Positions 32,583-44,538 of a stretch of 64,000 bases of DNA are shown piece after piece. Every line of letters starts with the position of its first letter. The first letter of the stretch is position 1. A program made the translations under genes and the position numbers. The notes beneath the pieces are model-generated. The model was not told the origin of the DNA. It made no database searches and was given only the letters and a program-made list of their open reading frames with translations. This stretch comes from Manihot esculenta (Eukaryota > Streptophyta > Magnoliopsida > Malpighiales > Euphorbiaceae): the NCBI RefSeq assembly GCF_001659605.2, contig NC_035169.2:14074263-14138262 (forward strand), written 5' to 3'.

Positions 32583-34437
32583 TCAAAACAAATATGGATA
32601 CTGCTGGAGCATAGACTCCCGCGTCTCCCATGTGCACTCTTCTAGGTTATGGTGGTTCCATAGAACTTTCACCATCGGAATCTCCTTGTTCCTTAGCTGT
32701 CTGATCTGCGTGTCCAGAATCTGCACTGGCTGCTCTATGTAGGTGAGATCCGTATGAATCTCCACCTCAGGTTCACTCAGAACCTGATTCGGATCTGACA
32801 CAGACTGTCGTAGCATAGAAACATGAAATACCGGGTGAATCCTCTCCATAGAAGCAGGTAAATCCAGCTTATACGACACATTTCCGATCCTCTGCAACAC
32901 CTCAAAGGGTCCAATGTACCGTGGAGCCAATTTACCTTTCTTCCCAAAACGAACCACTCCTTTCATTGGAGACACTTTCAGCAATACCCAATTACCTTCT
33001 TGAAACTCTAACTGTTTTCTGCGAACGTCTGCATAACTTTTCTGTCTACTCTGAGCTGTTCTAATTCTTTCTCTGATCATGGGCACCATTCTACTGGTAA
33101 GGTCTACTAACTCTGGCCCTGCAAGAGCCTTCTCTCCTACCTCTTCCCAGCAAACAGGGGATCTGCACTTCCTCCCATATAATGCTTCATAAGGAGCCAT
33201 CCCAATGCTAGCATGATGACTGTTATTGTAGGCAAACTCCACCAAAGGTAGATGCTGCCTCCAAGAACCGCCAAAGTCTAACACACATAGTCGAAGCATA
33301 TCCTCTATGGTCTGGATGGTCCTTTCTGACTGTCCATCAGTCTGTGGGTGGAAAGCAGTACTAAAATCCAATCTCGTGCCCATCGCACTTTGCAGACTCC
33401 GCCAAAAGCGGGAGGTAAACTGAGGTCCTCTGTCTGAAACTATAGACACTGGAACTCCATGTAATCTCACTATCTCATCCAGATAGACCTGTGCCAACTT
33501 ATCCACAGAATAGTTACTCCGTACTGGAAGAAAATGAGCAGATTTCGTGAGTCTGTCCACAATCACCCATATCGAGTCTATCCTGTTGGACGCTACTGGT
33601 AAACCCACTACAAAATCCATGGCTATGTTCTCCCATTTCCACTCTGGAATCGGTAATGGGTTAAGCATTCCTGCTGGTTTCTGATGCTCTAATTTCACCC
33701 TCTGACAAACCTCACAGGCTGTCACAAACTGCGCCACTTCTTTCTTCATGGCTGGCCACCAATAGACCTTTTTCAGATCCTGATACATCTTGGTGGCTCC
33801 TGGGTGAACACTATACCTCGCATTATGAGCTTCCCTCATAATGTCTTCCTTCACACTGCCCCTATCTGGTACACAAAGTCGACTCCCATAGCGAAGGATC
33901 CCTTTGCTGTCAAATCTGAACTCTGCACCATTGCCTGACTGAACAGTCCTGGCAATTTTCATCAACTCAGGGTCCTCGTGCTGTCTCTGAGCTATCTGCT
34001 CCAGAAACACAGGTGTCACTCTCATCTGTGCTATCAACGCACCTGTACCAGACAACTCTAGCTGTAATCCCTCGTCAAAGAGCTTATAAAGCTCCATCAC
34101 AACTGGTCTCCGCTCTGCTGCTATATGGGACAAACTGCCTAGTGACTTCCGGCTTAGGGCGTCTGCGACAACATTCGCCTTACCCGGATGATACTGGATT
34201 TTACAATCATAATCACTGAGCAATTCTACCCATCTCCGCTGCCTCAAATTCAGCTCTCTCTGACTTAAGATGTACTGTAAACTCTTGTGATCAGTGAAGA
34301 TCTCGCATTTAACCCCGTAGAGGTAATGCCGCCACATCTTAAGTGCAAAGATAACTGCTGCCATCTCTAGGTCATGGGGTAGGGTAATTCAACTCGTGCT
34401 TCTTCAACTGTCTCGAAGCATAAGCTATTACTCTATC
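32583..34437 (-). pseudogene. Element G RNase H and integrase with chromodomain
   Basis: A 593-codon minus-strand open frame (32583-34364) covers most of RNase H ([21 protein letters not shown]), the integrase zinc module, the DDE core ([31 protein letters not shown]), GPF (YIGPFEVL) and the complete chromodomain-like tail (VKVLWNHH...YPYLF). The integrase is intact in sequence but has no start of its own. One extra G near 34378 shifts the upstream RNase H segment, and the frame then runs into the deletion joint near 34437. Confidence 0.9.
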
Positions 34438-34633
34438 ACATACCACTTTAGCACATAAACATCACATATCAATCATATACATACGACACTCATGACATAT
34501 CATAGCAGATAGGACTCAAGACCCTATCCTAGTGGACATGATTTCCTATTGTGCTTGACCAATTCTAACCTGTCTGAGCCCAACACTGTCTCTATAGGTC
34601 CGATCATATGAACCTAGGGCTCTGATACCAATC
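34438..34633 (-). other. Element G 5' leader and primer site joined to RNase H
   Basis: Leader sequence as in J (61890-62100): the stretch with CACTTTAGCACATAAA, then TCCTAGTGGACATGATTTCC, ending in the tRNA-Met primer site (34619-34630). It joins RNase H directly at about 34437, the scar of the roughly 3-kb internal deletion. No gene remains here. Confidence 0.85.
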
Positions 34634-36806
34634 TGTAACGACCCCAAAATGGACCGTCACCGGCGCTAGGATTCAGGTCGGCTTAAGGCCGCCAGAACCC
34701 GTAGCAAGCCTGCTATACTCTCTGTGTACCTGTAAACCTCATACATGATCATACATTTTCTGTGAAAATAAAACTCTTTGCTGAACCAAGGCTTAACCTG
34801 TGCATGCACTATCTCTGTACTCTGTACTCATGTACTCTGTACTCTGTATCCCTGACTAGAGCTTGCTCTAGATGGGTGAACTCATACCTGTTAAGCCTGG
34901 TTTTCACATACAGGAAAACATATATACATATATAGATCATGTACAAAACATACATCACTAGGTCAAGCAACAACTATTACATCTCTTTAATATTACATGT
35001 CCACTCTAAGCTATGACAGATCTCTTTACTTTTTCTGTACTCTGCTGGACTGTCCCTGTACACTGTACACTGAACCTGCAAAACTGGGGTTAAGGGAGTG
35101 GGATGAGCTCTATAGCCCAGTGAGTAGAACAGTAAAACATCTCAGTAAAATATGATCTCATGGAATGCACCATATCACAGACAAGCCACATCAAGAGTAA
35201 ACCTGTCACCACATAGTCCCAGTAACTCTGTGCCAGGGCGTAGAATCGAGCACCTGGTCTTCCTGTCATATATGTATATGTGTATATAACACCTCTGTAC
35301 TTACCATTGCCAGGGCGTAGTCAAAGGCTCCTGGACTTTGCTATACCTGCCAGGGCGTAGTCAAAGGCTCCTGGACTTTGCTATACTTGCCAGGGCGTAG
35401 TCAAAGGCTCCTGGACTTCCTGTCTGAGACTATTGGATCATTCAGCATTCACTCACATCACCAAATAACAATGCAATGCAACATATTCGTGTATACTAAT
35501 GCAATCAACCTATGGCATAATCATGATGCATGAGATATGCTAAAAGCAGTTTGTGGTTCAATTAAAAGTCATAAGTTTAGTTCCACTCACCTCTGGCTAT
35601 CTGGACTGACTGACTCTGCAGGCTCTGAACCTCTTGAGCAGTACTCACTGCTGCTCTCTCTGGTTCCTCTGGTCTGTACCTATACAGATGGACTCAAATG
35701 AGGGACCAAACAAGCGTAGACATACCTCTCTTAAACTACCCAAGAAACCCCTTAATCTCACTCTAAAACTCATGCAAACCATGCAAAAGAAAAGCTGGAC
35801 AGAACACTTTCGGCGGCAGGTTCGGCGGCCGAATGTCCTCTCCAGAGACGAAACTCAAGTACCTTCGGCGGCACCTTCGGCGGCCGAAACTCCCAAACAG
35901 AGCCGAACATGCAAAACAGGCTGTGGCAGCCAAGCCACCATGCAAGAGGTTCGGCGGCCGAATGATCCTTCGGCTGCCGAACCTGAGTTCATCCAGAACT
36001 CAGCTTCAACGGCAAACCATCTCCTCCTTCCCTTCAATCTCTCCAAACATGCTTACCTCCTCTACTCAACTCACATATACTCAAGTATATGGTCACAGGG
36101 GTCCAAAAGTATCTAATAACCCCAAACAACAAAACAAACATAACACATCAACATGTATACATACATAAATCATCAAAAACTACCATGAATAACCTAAGCA
36201 TGCTTCTCCTTCCTTTAACCCGTCAGAAAACATATAAACAGGGTCTAAAACTGCCCTTACCTCTAGAAACAGGAAGATACACACACTGAACAAAGGAAAA
36301 ACAGATCAACTTCTCTTCAAACTCTCAAAATCTCAAAAGCGTAACTTTTGTTTCTCTCAACTCTCTCAACTCTCAACACCTTTGCAAGCACCTCAAACTG
36401 CTGTAAGAACAACCAAAAACATGTACAGATGAGTCATAAGAGACGTGGCCATTCCATGGCAAGAATCTGAGGCCAACACTTGTCAAAAAACATGACTCAG
36501 CTCACTAGCCAACTCAGCTTCGGCTGCCCAATCGCATGCGAAACCATGCAACATTCGGGGGCCGAACTTGAATTTCGGAAGCCGAACATTGGGCACTTTC
36601 GGCGGCCGAACTCATCTTCGGCGGCCGAACTTGGCTCCTCTGCCTTGGTTCATTTCAACTCAAAACTCAAAACTAAAGAACTGTAAAACCAGAAAACACC
36701 TCATAATACTGAGAAAACATAACTCCTACCCTTCTATAGAATCCCAACACCCCGGATCCCACCAGACAATAGGAATTCCGGTGCCGGATTCTAGCCGGGT
36801 ATTACA
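34634..36806 (-). repeat. Right (5') LTR of element G (2173 bp)
   Basis: Same length as 30333-32505, with about six substitutions by eye. It is inserted in the gag of H; TAGGG follows at 36807. Confidence 0.95.
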
Positions 36807-37284
36807 TAGGGTTTGCTGGATTAGGATAGAAGGGTGAGGGTGGATACATAGGGTACTGGGGATATGGTGGGTAAAAAGGAGGGTAAGGCATGTAGGAGGG
36901 ATATGGGTTAAAGCTGGAGTAATCCGATGTACCCCCCATCGGATACCCTGGGCCCTGAGGAAAGGGTGGATACTGGGATGGATGACCAAACCCTGAGGCC
37001 TGAGCGCCTCCTTGAGATTCTCCCATGCCCTCTTCCGACATGCTCATGCCCAAGCTACCATCTCTTCTCTGCTCATCCTCCTCTGATCCCCTCATATCAG
37101 CTGACATTTTACCCTGAACTGTCCCCCTCCTGCTTACATCAAAAGACCTTCTAGGGTCCCTTGACGTTCCCTCTCTACTTGATCTGCATGACATTGCCCT
37201 TGGCAAAGCAGGGGGACGGGCATCCATGCCCTCCTTCTCTGGTGGGACTCCAGTCAATCATGCAGATTGACGAGTGCCTCGCAT
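36807..37284 (-). pseudogene. Element H gag N-terminal fragment
   Basis: The minus strand starts at the conserved MRGTR methionine (37284). Codon 9 is TGA where relatives have CGA (a CpG transition). It then runs open for about 150 codons through the basic region and the proline/tyrosine tract (YPPYPQYPMYPP) to NPANPM, where G is inserted. E (20795 downward) starts about 134 bp further along the same gag, so E and H are probably one element. Confidence 0.86.
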
Positions 37285-37547
37285 TCTGATTTCTGAAACA
37301 CAACATAAAACACATAAACAATAACATCATATGGTTCATGTGGAAGCACATGAACCCGCACCACATACATCACATATCATTAATGCACATGCATATCATC
37401 ATGGCATTTCACATTATCATCAAGACAGGACTCTACATCCTATCCTAGTGGACATGATTTTTCCTATTGTGCTTGCCCTTCTATGACCTCTATGAGCCCG
37501 ACACTCTCTAGGTCCGACCATATGAACCTAGGGCTCTGATACCAATC
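37285..37547 (-). other. Element H leader and primer-binding site
   Basis: Untranslated leader of about 250 bp between the gag start and the LTR; the tRNA-Met primer site TGGTATCAGAGC is on the minus strand at 37533-37544. No gene. Confidence 0.88.
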
Positions 37548-39601
37548 TGTAACGACCTAAAAACCGGACTGCTACCGGCGCTAGGATCCAGATCGACTTA
37601 AGGTCGCCGGGACCCGTAGCAAGCCTACTATACATCCTATCATACCTGATAAATCCCATACATGATCAACATTTTCAAGAAAACTTAGACTTTTTCATAC
37701 ACCAAGCTTGACCTGTGCATGCACTATAACTGAAAACATACAAACCCCATACTAGAGCCCTCATCAAATGCTCTAGTTGGGTCAACATATCATATGTCAA
37801 GTCTGGTTCAACATAACTCAGCATTAAAACATTTCATATAGATCATGTACAAAAAGGGATTAACCATACATTAGGGCCAAGTACAATTCTAATCCTCATT
37901 ACATCACTGTTCAAAACCTTACATTACATTACATTATTTTACATACCATGTCCACTACTAATCTATTACATAACCAAAACTTTTACCCTTGACGACTTCC
38001 CGATCTATCCTGAACCTGCAAACCTGGAGGTTAGGGAATAGGGGTGAGCTATAAGAGCCTAGTGAGCAGAACAACAAAAACAGTTTATAAACATATGCCA
38101 TCATGAAATGCATCACATCACAAACAATTCACATCACGGATGGACTTGTCACCAATAACCCTCTACATAGTCCAATTGTGCCAGGGGCGTAGAATGGGCC
38201 TCACTGGTCTTTCTCTCACATTGTGCCAGGGGCGTAGAATGGGCCTCACTGGACTTCCATACCGTATCATAACATGCCATATCGAGGGCTAGTGGATTAT
38301 CCAATATCCATCCACATCAACATCATATTATGCAATACATCATATTCGTGAATTCTAATGCAAAACAACCTAATACATATCATGGCATTCGTGATGCATG
38401 GATCATGCTAAAAAGATTTCATTGTGTTTAAAATAAAAGAACTTCTGTTCTACTCACCTCTGGCTGACGCTTTACTAACTCTGTAGCAGCTAGCTCACTG
38501 CTGACCTCCTCGGTCTCTCAGGTCCGATCCTACACAGGTGGACTCAAATGAGGGACCAAACAAACTCTAACATAACCCTAAACAACTCTCCAAAAACTCC
38601 CTAAAACATCACCAAAACATGCAAAGGAAGGCTGAACAGGGTACTTTCGGCGGCAGGTTCGGTGGCTAAAAGTCCCTCTAGAGTCGAAAGTCACCCACTT
38701 TCGGGGGCAGGTTCGGCGGCCGAAACTCCCCTCTAGAGTCGAAAGTCCAAACTTTCGGGGGAGTTTAGGTAGCCTAAACTGCCTTCCCTGGTAGGTTCGG
38801 CGGCCGAACCTGGATTCTCCAGAATGGCAGAACCCGATTCCGCCTCATGCATTCAGCCATCCAAAACCTCACAACATGCATTCAACTATTCTAAAACATG
38901 CATAAATACTTATTCAAGCATATAGGGGCATAAAACTAGCCTATACCCCAACAAACATCACATTAAGCATGCATTTAACATAAAGGGCACATAAACCCTA
39001 ACATTTTACCCCTAGCCTAAACATGCATCAAAACCCCTTAACCCTTCATAAAACTTATTTAAAAACATAAAAGAAGATAGGATCTACACTTACCTCTTGA
39101 AGATCGAGAGGGGAGGTGATCCAAACTTGGAGATTTGGAGAAATCGAGCTCTGGGGGTCTCCAAGCCTCAAAACTTTAATCTTAGCTCAAAAATCTTCAA
39201 AACAAAGTAAAACTCATCAAAAACTTAAAAAGATTGAAGGAAAACAACAAATCGACCATGGAAGGGCGAAATCTCACCTATGCCCGAAAATAGAGAGAGA
39301 AAACTCGCCCATTTTTGGACAAGGGGCCTTTTATAGGTGGCTGGCCAGACCACCTTCGGGGGCCAAAGGTGCTTCCGTAAACTCCCTATGTTTGGCAGCC
39401 GAACCTGGGTTTTATTCCTTGGTCTTTTTCTTTCAAAACTCATTTTCTTTCTTCAATAAAACCATAAAAACATGTAAAAACATTTTAGAAAACCTTTATT
39501 TTACCATTCTAGAAGGCTCTGACATCCGAGAATTTTGGATTCCAACGGAGATTCCGCCGGAAGGTAGGAATTCCGGTGTTGGGGTCTAGCCGGGTATTAC
39601 A
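37548..39601 (-). repeat. 5' LTR of element H (2054 bp)
   Basis: Plus strand from TGTAACGACCTAA to CCGGGTATTACA. It is nearest to the B subfamily (GCCAGGGGCGTAGAATGGGC units at about 38180 and 38224). Dyads at 38645-38815 are often decayed, with TTCGGGGGC forms. GTCCT (39602-39606) follows in K and would be its target duplication; the partner is outside the window. Confidence 0.9.
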
Positions 39602-39903
39602 GTCCTGGTACCAGCATCCGATACCTAACTATGAAGTTCCCAACCGAAGCAGGAGTGGGAGTAGTTAGAGGATGTCAAGAGGCGAGAGCAATATACCTGG
39701 TCACAGTGTCAGAACCGAGCTCGGCAGGGGAAAAATTTGACTCGGAGGTGTTGGAAGTCCGAGATGAGAAGAAAGAAGCCAGAACAAAACCAGTTGGAGA
39801 ACTGGAAACCTTCCCCCTATCAGAAGCAGAAGCATACAAGGTTTTTAGTCTCAATGTTGGCTTGACTGAAGAGCAGAAAATTGAAGAAATGGCCTTGATC
39901 TGA
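39602..39903 (+). pseudogene. Element K end of protease and linker to RT
   Basis: The frame reads TMKFPTEAGVGVVRGCQEARAIY, typical of the stretch after the protease in Tat-like pol, then an acidic linker (FPLSEAEAYKVFSLNVGL) leading to RT. It is cut on the left by the H LTR and ends at TGA 39901-39903, after which the RT frame continues. Confidence 0.78.
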
Positions 39904-40842
39904 GGTCACGCCTCAAGCTTCTCCTGGAAGCCATTTGACATGCCTGGGATAGACTCTGAGGTGATGACTCACAAGCTGAACGTCCTCCCTGAAGCCAAGC
40001 CGATAAAGCAGAAGAAGAGAGTGGTGGGAAGAGAGAAGCAACAGGCCGCTAGGGAGAAGGTGCGAAAGCTGGAGGAAGCAGGGTTTATTAGGGAAGTAAT
40101 GTACCCGCAATGGCTAGCAAATCCTGTACTAGTGAAAAAAGCCAATGACAAGTATAGGATGTGTATAGATTTTACTGACCTGAACCAGGCCTGCCCTAAA
40201 GTTTGTTACCCCCTCCCTGATATTAATAAAATGATCAACTCTACGGCCGGTTTTGATTACATGTCGTCTATGGATGCAATGTCTGGTTACCACCAAATCC
40301 CAATGGACAGGTCAGATGAGGAAAAGACCTCGTGCATAACAAAAGATAGGACTCACTGTTACCAGGCCATGCCTTTTGGGCTAAAGAATGCTGGGGCAAC
40401 ATACCAGAGACTAAAGAATAAAATTTTCAAATACCAGATTGGTAGGAATGTTGAAGTATATGTGGACGATATGGTGGCGAAGAGTCCGACCTTTCAACAA
40501 CACTTGATAGATCTGAAGGAAGTATTTGAGGTACTGGAGCAATACAGAATGAGGCTGAACCCAACAAAATGTGCTTTCTTTATCAGGGGTGGAAAATTCC
40601 TAGGTTACATGGTGAGTGGAAAGGGTATCGAGCCCAACCTTGAGAAGGTGGAAGCCATATTGAAGATGCCTGAACCAACCTGTGTGAGGGATGTCCAAAG
40701 ACTCACTGGAAGGGTAGTAGCGCTTAATCGTTTCATGTCAAGGTCGGTAGAAATGTGCCTACCATTCTTCAAGAAGTTGATAAAAGTTTCAAATTTCGAA
40801 TGGACCGAGGACTGTCAAGAAGCTTTCAAAGAGCTCAAGTGA
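39904..40842 (+). pseudogene. Element K reverse transcriptase
   Basis: RT with SHKLNVLPEAKPIKQKKR-type entry (here THKLNV), YRMCIDFTDLNQACPK, MDAMSGYHQIPM, AMPFGLKNAGATYQRL, the catalytic YVDDMVAKS (about 40457) and the thumb (FLGYMVSGKGIEPNLEKVEAI). It ends at TGA 40840-40842 inside the connection to RNase H. It is clearly different from the chromovirus RT (YVDD against FIDD). Confidence 0.88.
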
Positions 40843-41700
40843 TATCTTAGTTCACCGCATGTACTTAGCAGTCCACTGGAAGGGGAAGAGCTCTTGATCT
40901 ACTTATCAGCTTCGGAACAAGCTGTCAGTGCCGTACTGGTGAGAGTGGAAGTAGGAGAGCAGAAGCCAGTATTCTATGTCAGCAAAGTGCTCAAAGATGC
41001 TGAGATAAGATATCTGAACATCGAAAAAATAACATATGCTCTATTGCTAGCAGTCAGAAAATTCAGGGTTTACCTAGAAAGCCACCAAGGAGTAGTGATG
41101 ATAGACCAGCCATTGAAGAAAATTCTCCACAGACCAAAAACTTCAAGTCAGATGCTTGCTTGGTCTATTGAGATTAGCCCCTACTGCTTAGAGTACCGAC
41201 CTTGCACAACCATAAAATCTCAAAGCTCTCGTCGACTTCATAGCGGAGTGCTCCTTCAATGAAAAACAAGTAGAACCTAGTGAGACATCCTCGGGAGCAT
41301 TAGAAGGAGAGAAAGAAAGGCAGTCCCCTCGAGAATTTAGCTGGAAGTTGTATGTGGACGGGGCATCCAGCGCTGGGGACAGCGGCGCGGGAATAATGCT
41401 GAAAGGACCTGAAGGGTTCAAAGTTTGCTATGCTCTACGCCTGGAGTTTAATGCCTCCAACAATGTAGCATAATATGAAGCCCTAATAAACGGGATGTTG
41501 ATCGCAATAGAAGTAGGAGCAACCGACCTTGAGATAAATAGTGACTCCCAGTTAGTGATCAGCCAAATAACGGGGGCATATCAAGCAAGAGACCCAACCA
41601 TGCAGAACTACTTGGCGAGGGTAAAGGCCATAAAGGCCAGCTAAGAAGCCAAGGGATCATGGTAAGATACCAAAGAATACCTTAGGAAGAAAACGAAGAG
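40843..41700 (+). pseudogene. Element K double RNase H region
   Basis: First domain 40843-41262: LLIYLSASEQAVSAVLVR, VFYVSKVLKDAEIRYLNIEK, with a frameshift near 41205. Second domain from about 41340: WKLYVDGASSAGDSGAG, then EALINGM and INSDSQLV, the pattern of the archaeal-type RNase H that Tat elements acquired. A TAA at 41471-41473 breaks it. Sequence up to 41873 continues the linker to integrase, with more stops. Confidence 0.82.
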
Positions 41701-41873
41701 GCAGACCTACTCAATCGACTGTCTAAGGAAGAGCTGGAACAGCTTCCAGACGAGGTATACATACAACACGTCAGCACTCCTGCCTTTGAAAAAGCAAACA
41801 CTGTAATGGAGATCGAGGAAAAACGGAACTGGATGACCCCGTACCTCGAATATTTGGAGAAGGGAAAGCTCCC

Positions 41874-43687
41874 TGATAGAGCATAAATTAGCCCATATTA
41901 TCATGATATTCTTGATGTCTATTTACATCTTTTTCTACCTAATTTTGTGGTTTTAATCATGTTTTGCAGATATTAGGTGAAAAGGGACATTCAAGAGAAA
42001 ATGCTCTTAAAAACGCTCAAAAGTGCAAAATCTGGAAAAGCCACCTTCGGCAGCATCTTCGGCGGCCGAAAGCCCAGTCCAGAGACGAAACTGCCCCACC
42101 TTCGACGGCACCTTCGGCCGCCGAACATTGGCTCCAGAGACTAAAGTCGGCCTCCTTCGGCCGCCGAACCTCAACCTTTGGCCCCCGAACCTTCAGACCA
42201 GAACTGAAAGTCCAGCCTCCGAAACTCAACTTAGGCAGCCGAAAATACGCTCTATTGCACTCTTTCCTTGTTCAAGAAGCCATATCCCAAGTTGCCATAT
42301 TTGAGGAGCCAAACAAGGGAAGTATTTTGAGATCCAAATCTTCAAGATTCACATTCAAATATTGGATTTCAAGATCAAGCTTATTAAGGAAGCCAAATCC
42401 AAAGATCACATGTTTCCCACTTAGTATCATGCACATTCAAAATTCAAAAGGAGGCTCCACCTTCCTTATTAGTGCATGGGCAGCCTCTTAACTCTTTAGG
42501 CAACATCTTGAAGACCTTGGGCAGCAATTAAAAAGACCAAAGAGCCCCCACTTGCCCCCCATCACATGCATCTCGTTTTTGCCTTCACCCATGCACAAAG
42601 AAGGCACATATGGGACCAAGGGCACTTTGGACGGCCTCTAAAAGACTCATGGACTGCCACCAAACCCTAAGGAGCCTCTCAAGATCTATTTAAAGGCTTC
42701 AAGAAGACAAGAAGACAGATTTTTTAATCCACCTCTTCTCCAAGAAATCGGCAAGGCCTCTCCAAGGCTCTCTCCACCTTAGTTCTTCTTCTTCTTTCTT
42801 CTTTTCTTTTATTTTCTGTTTGGTTCAGCCATGAGTGGCTGAAACCCTCTTTCTAGTTGAAGTTTGGTTGAAACTAAGGTTGTTTAAAGGGTTGTGAGAT
42901 TTGAACAGAAACTATTGTCTTTGATTTTATTCAATATTCATGCAATTGATGCTTAATTCTAAGATTGCTTTGTTGTTTTGATCAAATTGGCCACTTGATT
43001 CTTAATTGCAAAGTTAATTAATTGTTGGATTAGGATATTTGTTAGTCCGTAATTGCTGGAAATATTCTGTCCATTGAACACTTGGTGTAAAAACCCAAGA
43101 AATTGTATGATCTAGCAACATCTCATGCGTTTGAGTAGCTAGGGTTTGGATCTTTCTTGTTCTTCATGCAATTGGCAATTGTTTTGATGCCTATGGCCCA
43201 AGGACGTTCCTTGGCAATTTGTTGATTAGTAATTGATTAGAGGACGTTCCCTAATCAGTTTATTCATAAGGAAAGACATGGTGGTGAGAAGCGTCTTCCA
43301 CCCCCATAACCAACCTATTGAATCAATCAAGATAACCATGTTTCAATGATCAACCCAAACAACCAAAGTGGATCCATATCTTCAACTAGACCTTTCTCTT
43401 ATTGATTTCTTATTTTATTTTGATTACTTGCTATTTAATTGCTTTCAATAGTTGTTAGTCAAATCATCTCAAAACCCCCCTTTTTACTTTTATTGCACTT
43501 TACTTTAATTCAGCTTTCAATCACTTGCTTTCACTTGTGCTTTCAATTAGTTCTATTGGTCTGGATTGAGATAAATAAATAGGTAATCAATTCTCTGTGG
43601 ATATGATCCTTCACCACTGTCTACAGTTATAAATTGTAGGTAACCAAGAAGGTTATTTTTGACCGGCTTCGACAACCGCTCCTGTCA
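41874..43687 (+). repeat. 5' LTR of element F (1814 bp)
   Basis: Starts TGATAGAGCATAAA, ends CCGCTCCTGTCA. It holds one dyad cluster (about 42047-42245) with TTCGGCGGCCGAA and TTCGGCCGCCGAA, the same motifs as in the unrelated chromovirus LTRs. Confidence 0.94.
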
Positions 43688-43692
43688 AAAAT

Positions 43693-43710
43693 TGGCGCCG
43701 TTGCCGGGGA
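43693..43710 (+). other. Primer-binding site of element F (tRNA-Asp)
   Basis: TGGCGCCGTTGCCGGGGA, 5 bases after the LTR, complementary to the 3' end of plant tRNA-Asp and typical of Athila-type elements. Confidence 0.9.
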
Positions 43711-43743
43711 ATTGATTTTTCTTGTTTGTTTATTTTTGTTTTC

Positions 43744-44538
43744 ATGACCAGGTCTGAACATAGGGACACTCTGCCCTTTGATCCATAAATTGAACGCACT
43801 CTCAGAAGGCTTGGAAAGCAAGTTTCTGCGCCTGAAGAACGTTCTGCCCAACCTTCGGCAGCCGAAACTCATCAACCTTCGGCCGCCGAAAGTTCTTCAC
43901 TCCAGCAACCAAATTTTGCACCAATGGCAGAACCTCAAGCACCCGCTGCTGCCCATGATGGACATGCTGTCCAAGGCCAGATAATTCAAGAAAATCCAGC
44001 AAATAGGCCACAAGCACAAAGGGAAAGAACCATGAGGGAGTTAGCAACTCCTATAGGTGATTATGCTCCACTTTGCATCACCTATCCACCTCTTACAGTT
44101 CCCTTTGAACTGAAATCAGGTTTGATTCATCATCTCCCTAAATTTAGAGGTTTGCAAAATGAAAATCCACATAAGCACTTAAAAGAATTTAAAATTATTT
44201 GCTCATCCATGAGACCTCAAGGGATCTCTGAAGATCATGTTAAACTAAGAGCTTTCCCTTTTTCATTAGATGACCATGCTAAAGATTGGTTATTTTATTT
44301 GCCACCTGGATCTATAACTTCTTGGGATGATATGGTCCAAGCCTTTTTGGACAAATACTTCCCACCATCTAAATCAATTGGCATAATAAGAGAAATCACT
44401 AGCATAAGACAAAAACCAACTGAAGACTTATATGATTATTGGGAAAGGTTTGAAAGACTATGTACAGGTTGTCCACAACATGATATGTCAGACAAAGCCC
44501 TCATTCAGTTCTTCTATGAAGGATTGATTCCATCATAA
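43744..44538 (+). pseudogene. gag: Element F gag, N-terminal part
   Basis: Athila-type gag begins at ATG 43744 (MTRSEHRD) but meets TAA at 43786-43788, then IERTLRRL follows, so the reading frame is the right one. It continues through a segment built partly from the dyad motif (QPSAAETHQPSAAES near 43852-43890) to the gag core (FELKSGLIHHLPKFRGL, KDWLFYLPPGSI, FFPPSK-like FPPSKS). A second stop, TAA at 44536-44538, ends it at GLIPS. The downstream gag end is in the next entry. Confidence 0.85.

Larger units (their letters stand above)
30226..36806 (-). mobile_element. Element G: minus-strand chromovirus, internally deleted, with an extra leader
   Basis: LTRs 30333-32505 and 34634-36806 (both 2173 bp, about six differences by eye) flank only a leader (34438-34633) and RNase H-integrase (32583-34437). 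Gag, protease and most of RT are gone, about 3 kb compared with D. Past its 3' LTR a second primer site and leader follow (30226-30332), as in a tandem array sharing one LTR. The right flank TAGGG (36807-36811) lies in H gag; its partner on the left is missing. Confidence 0.9.
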
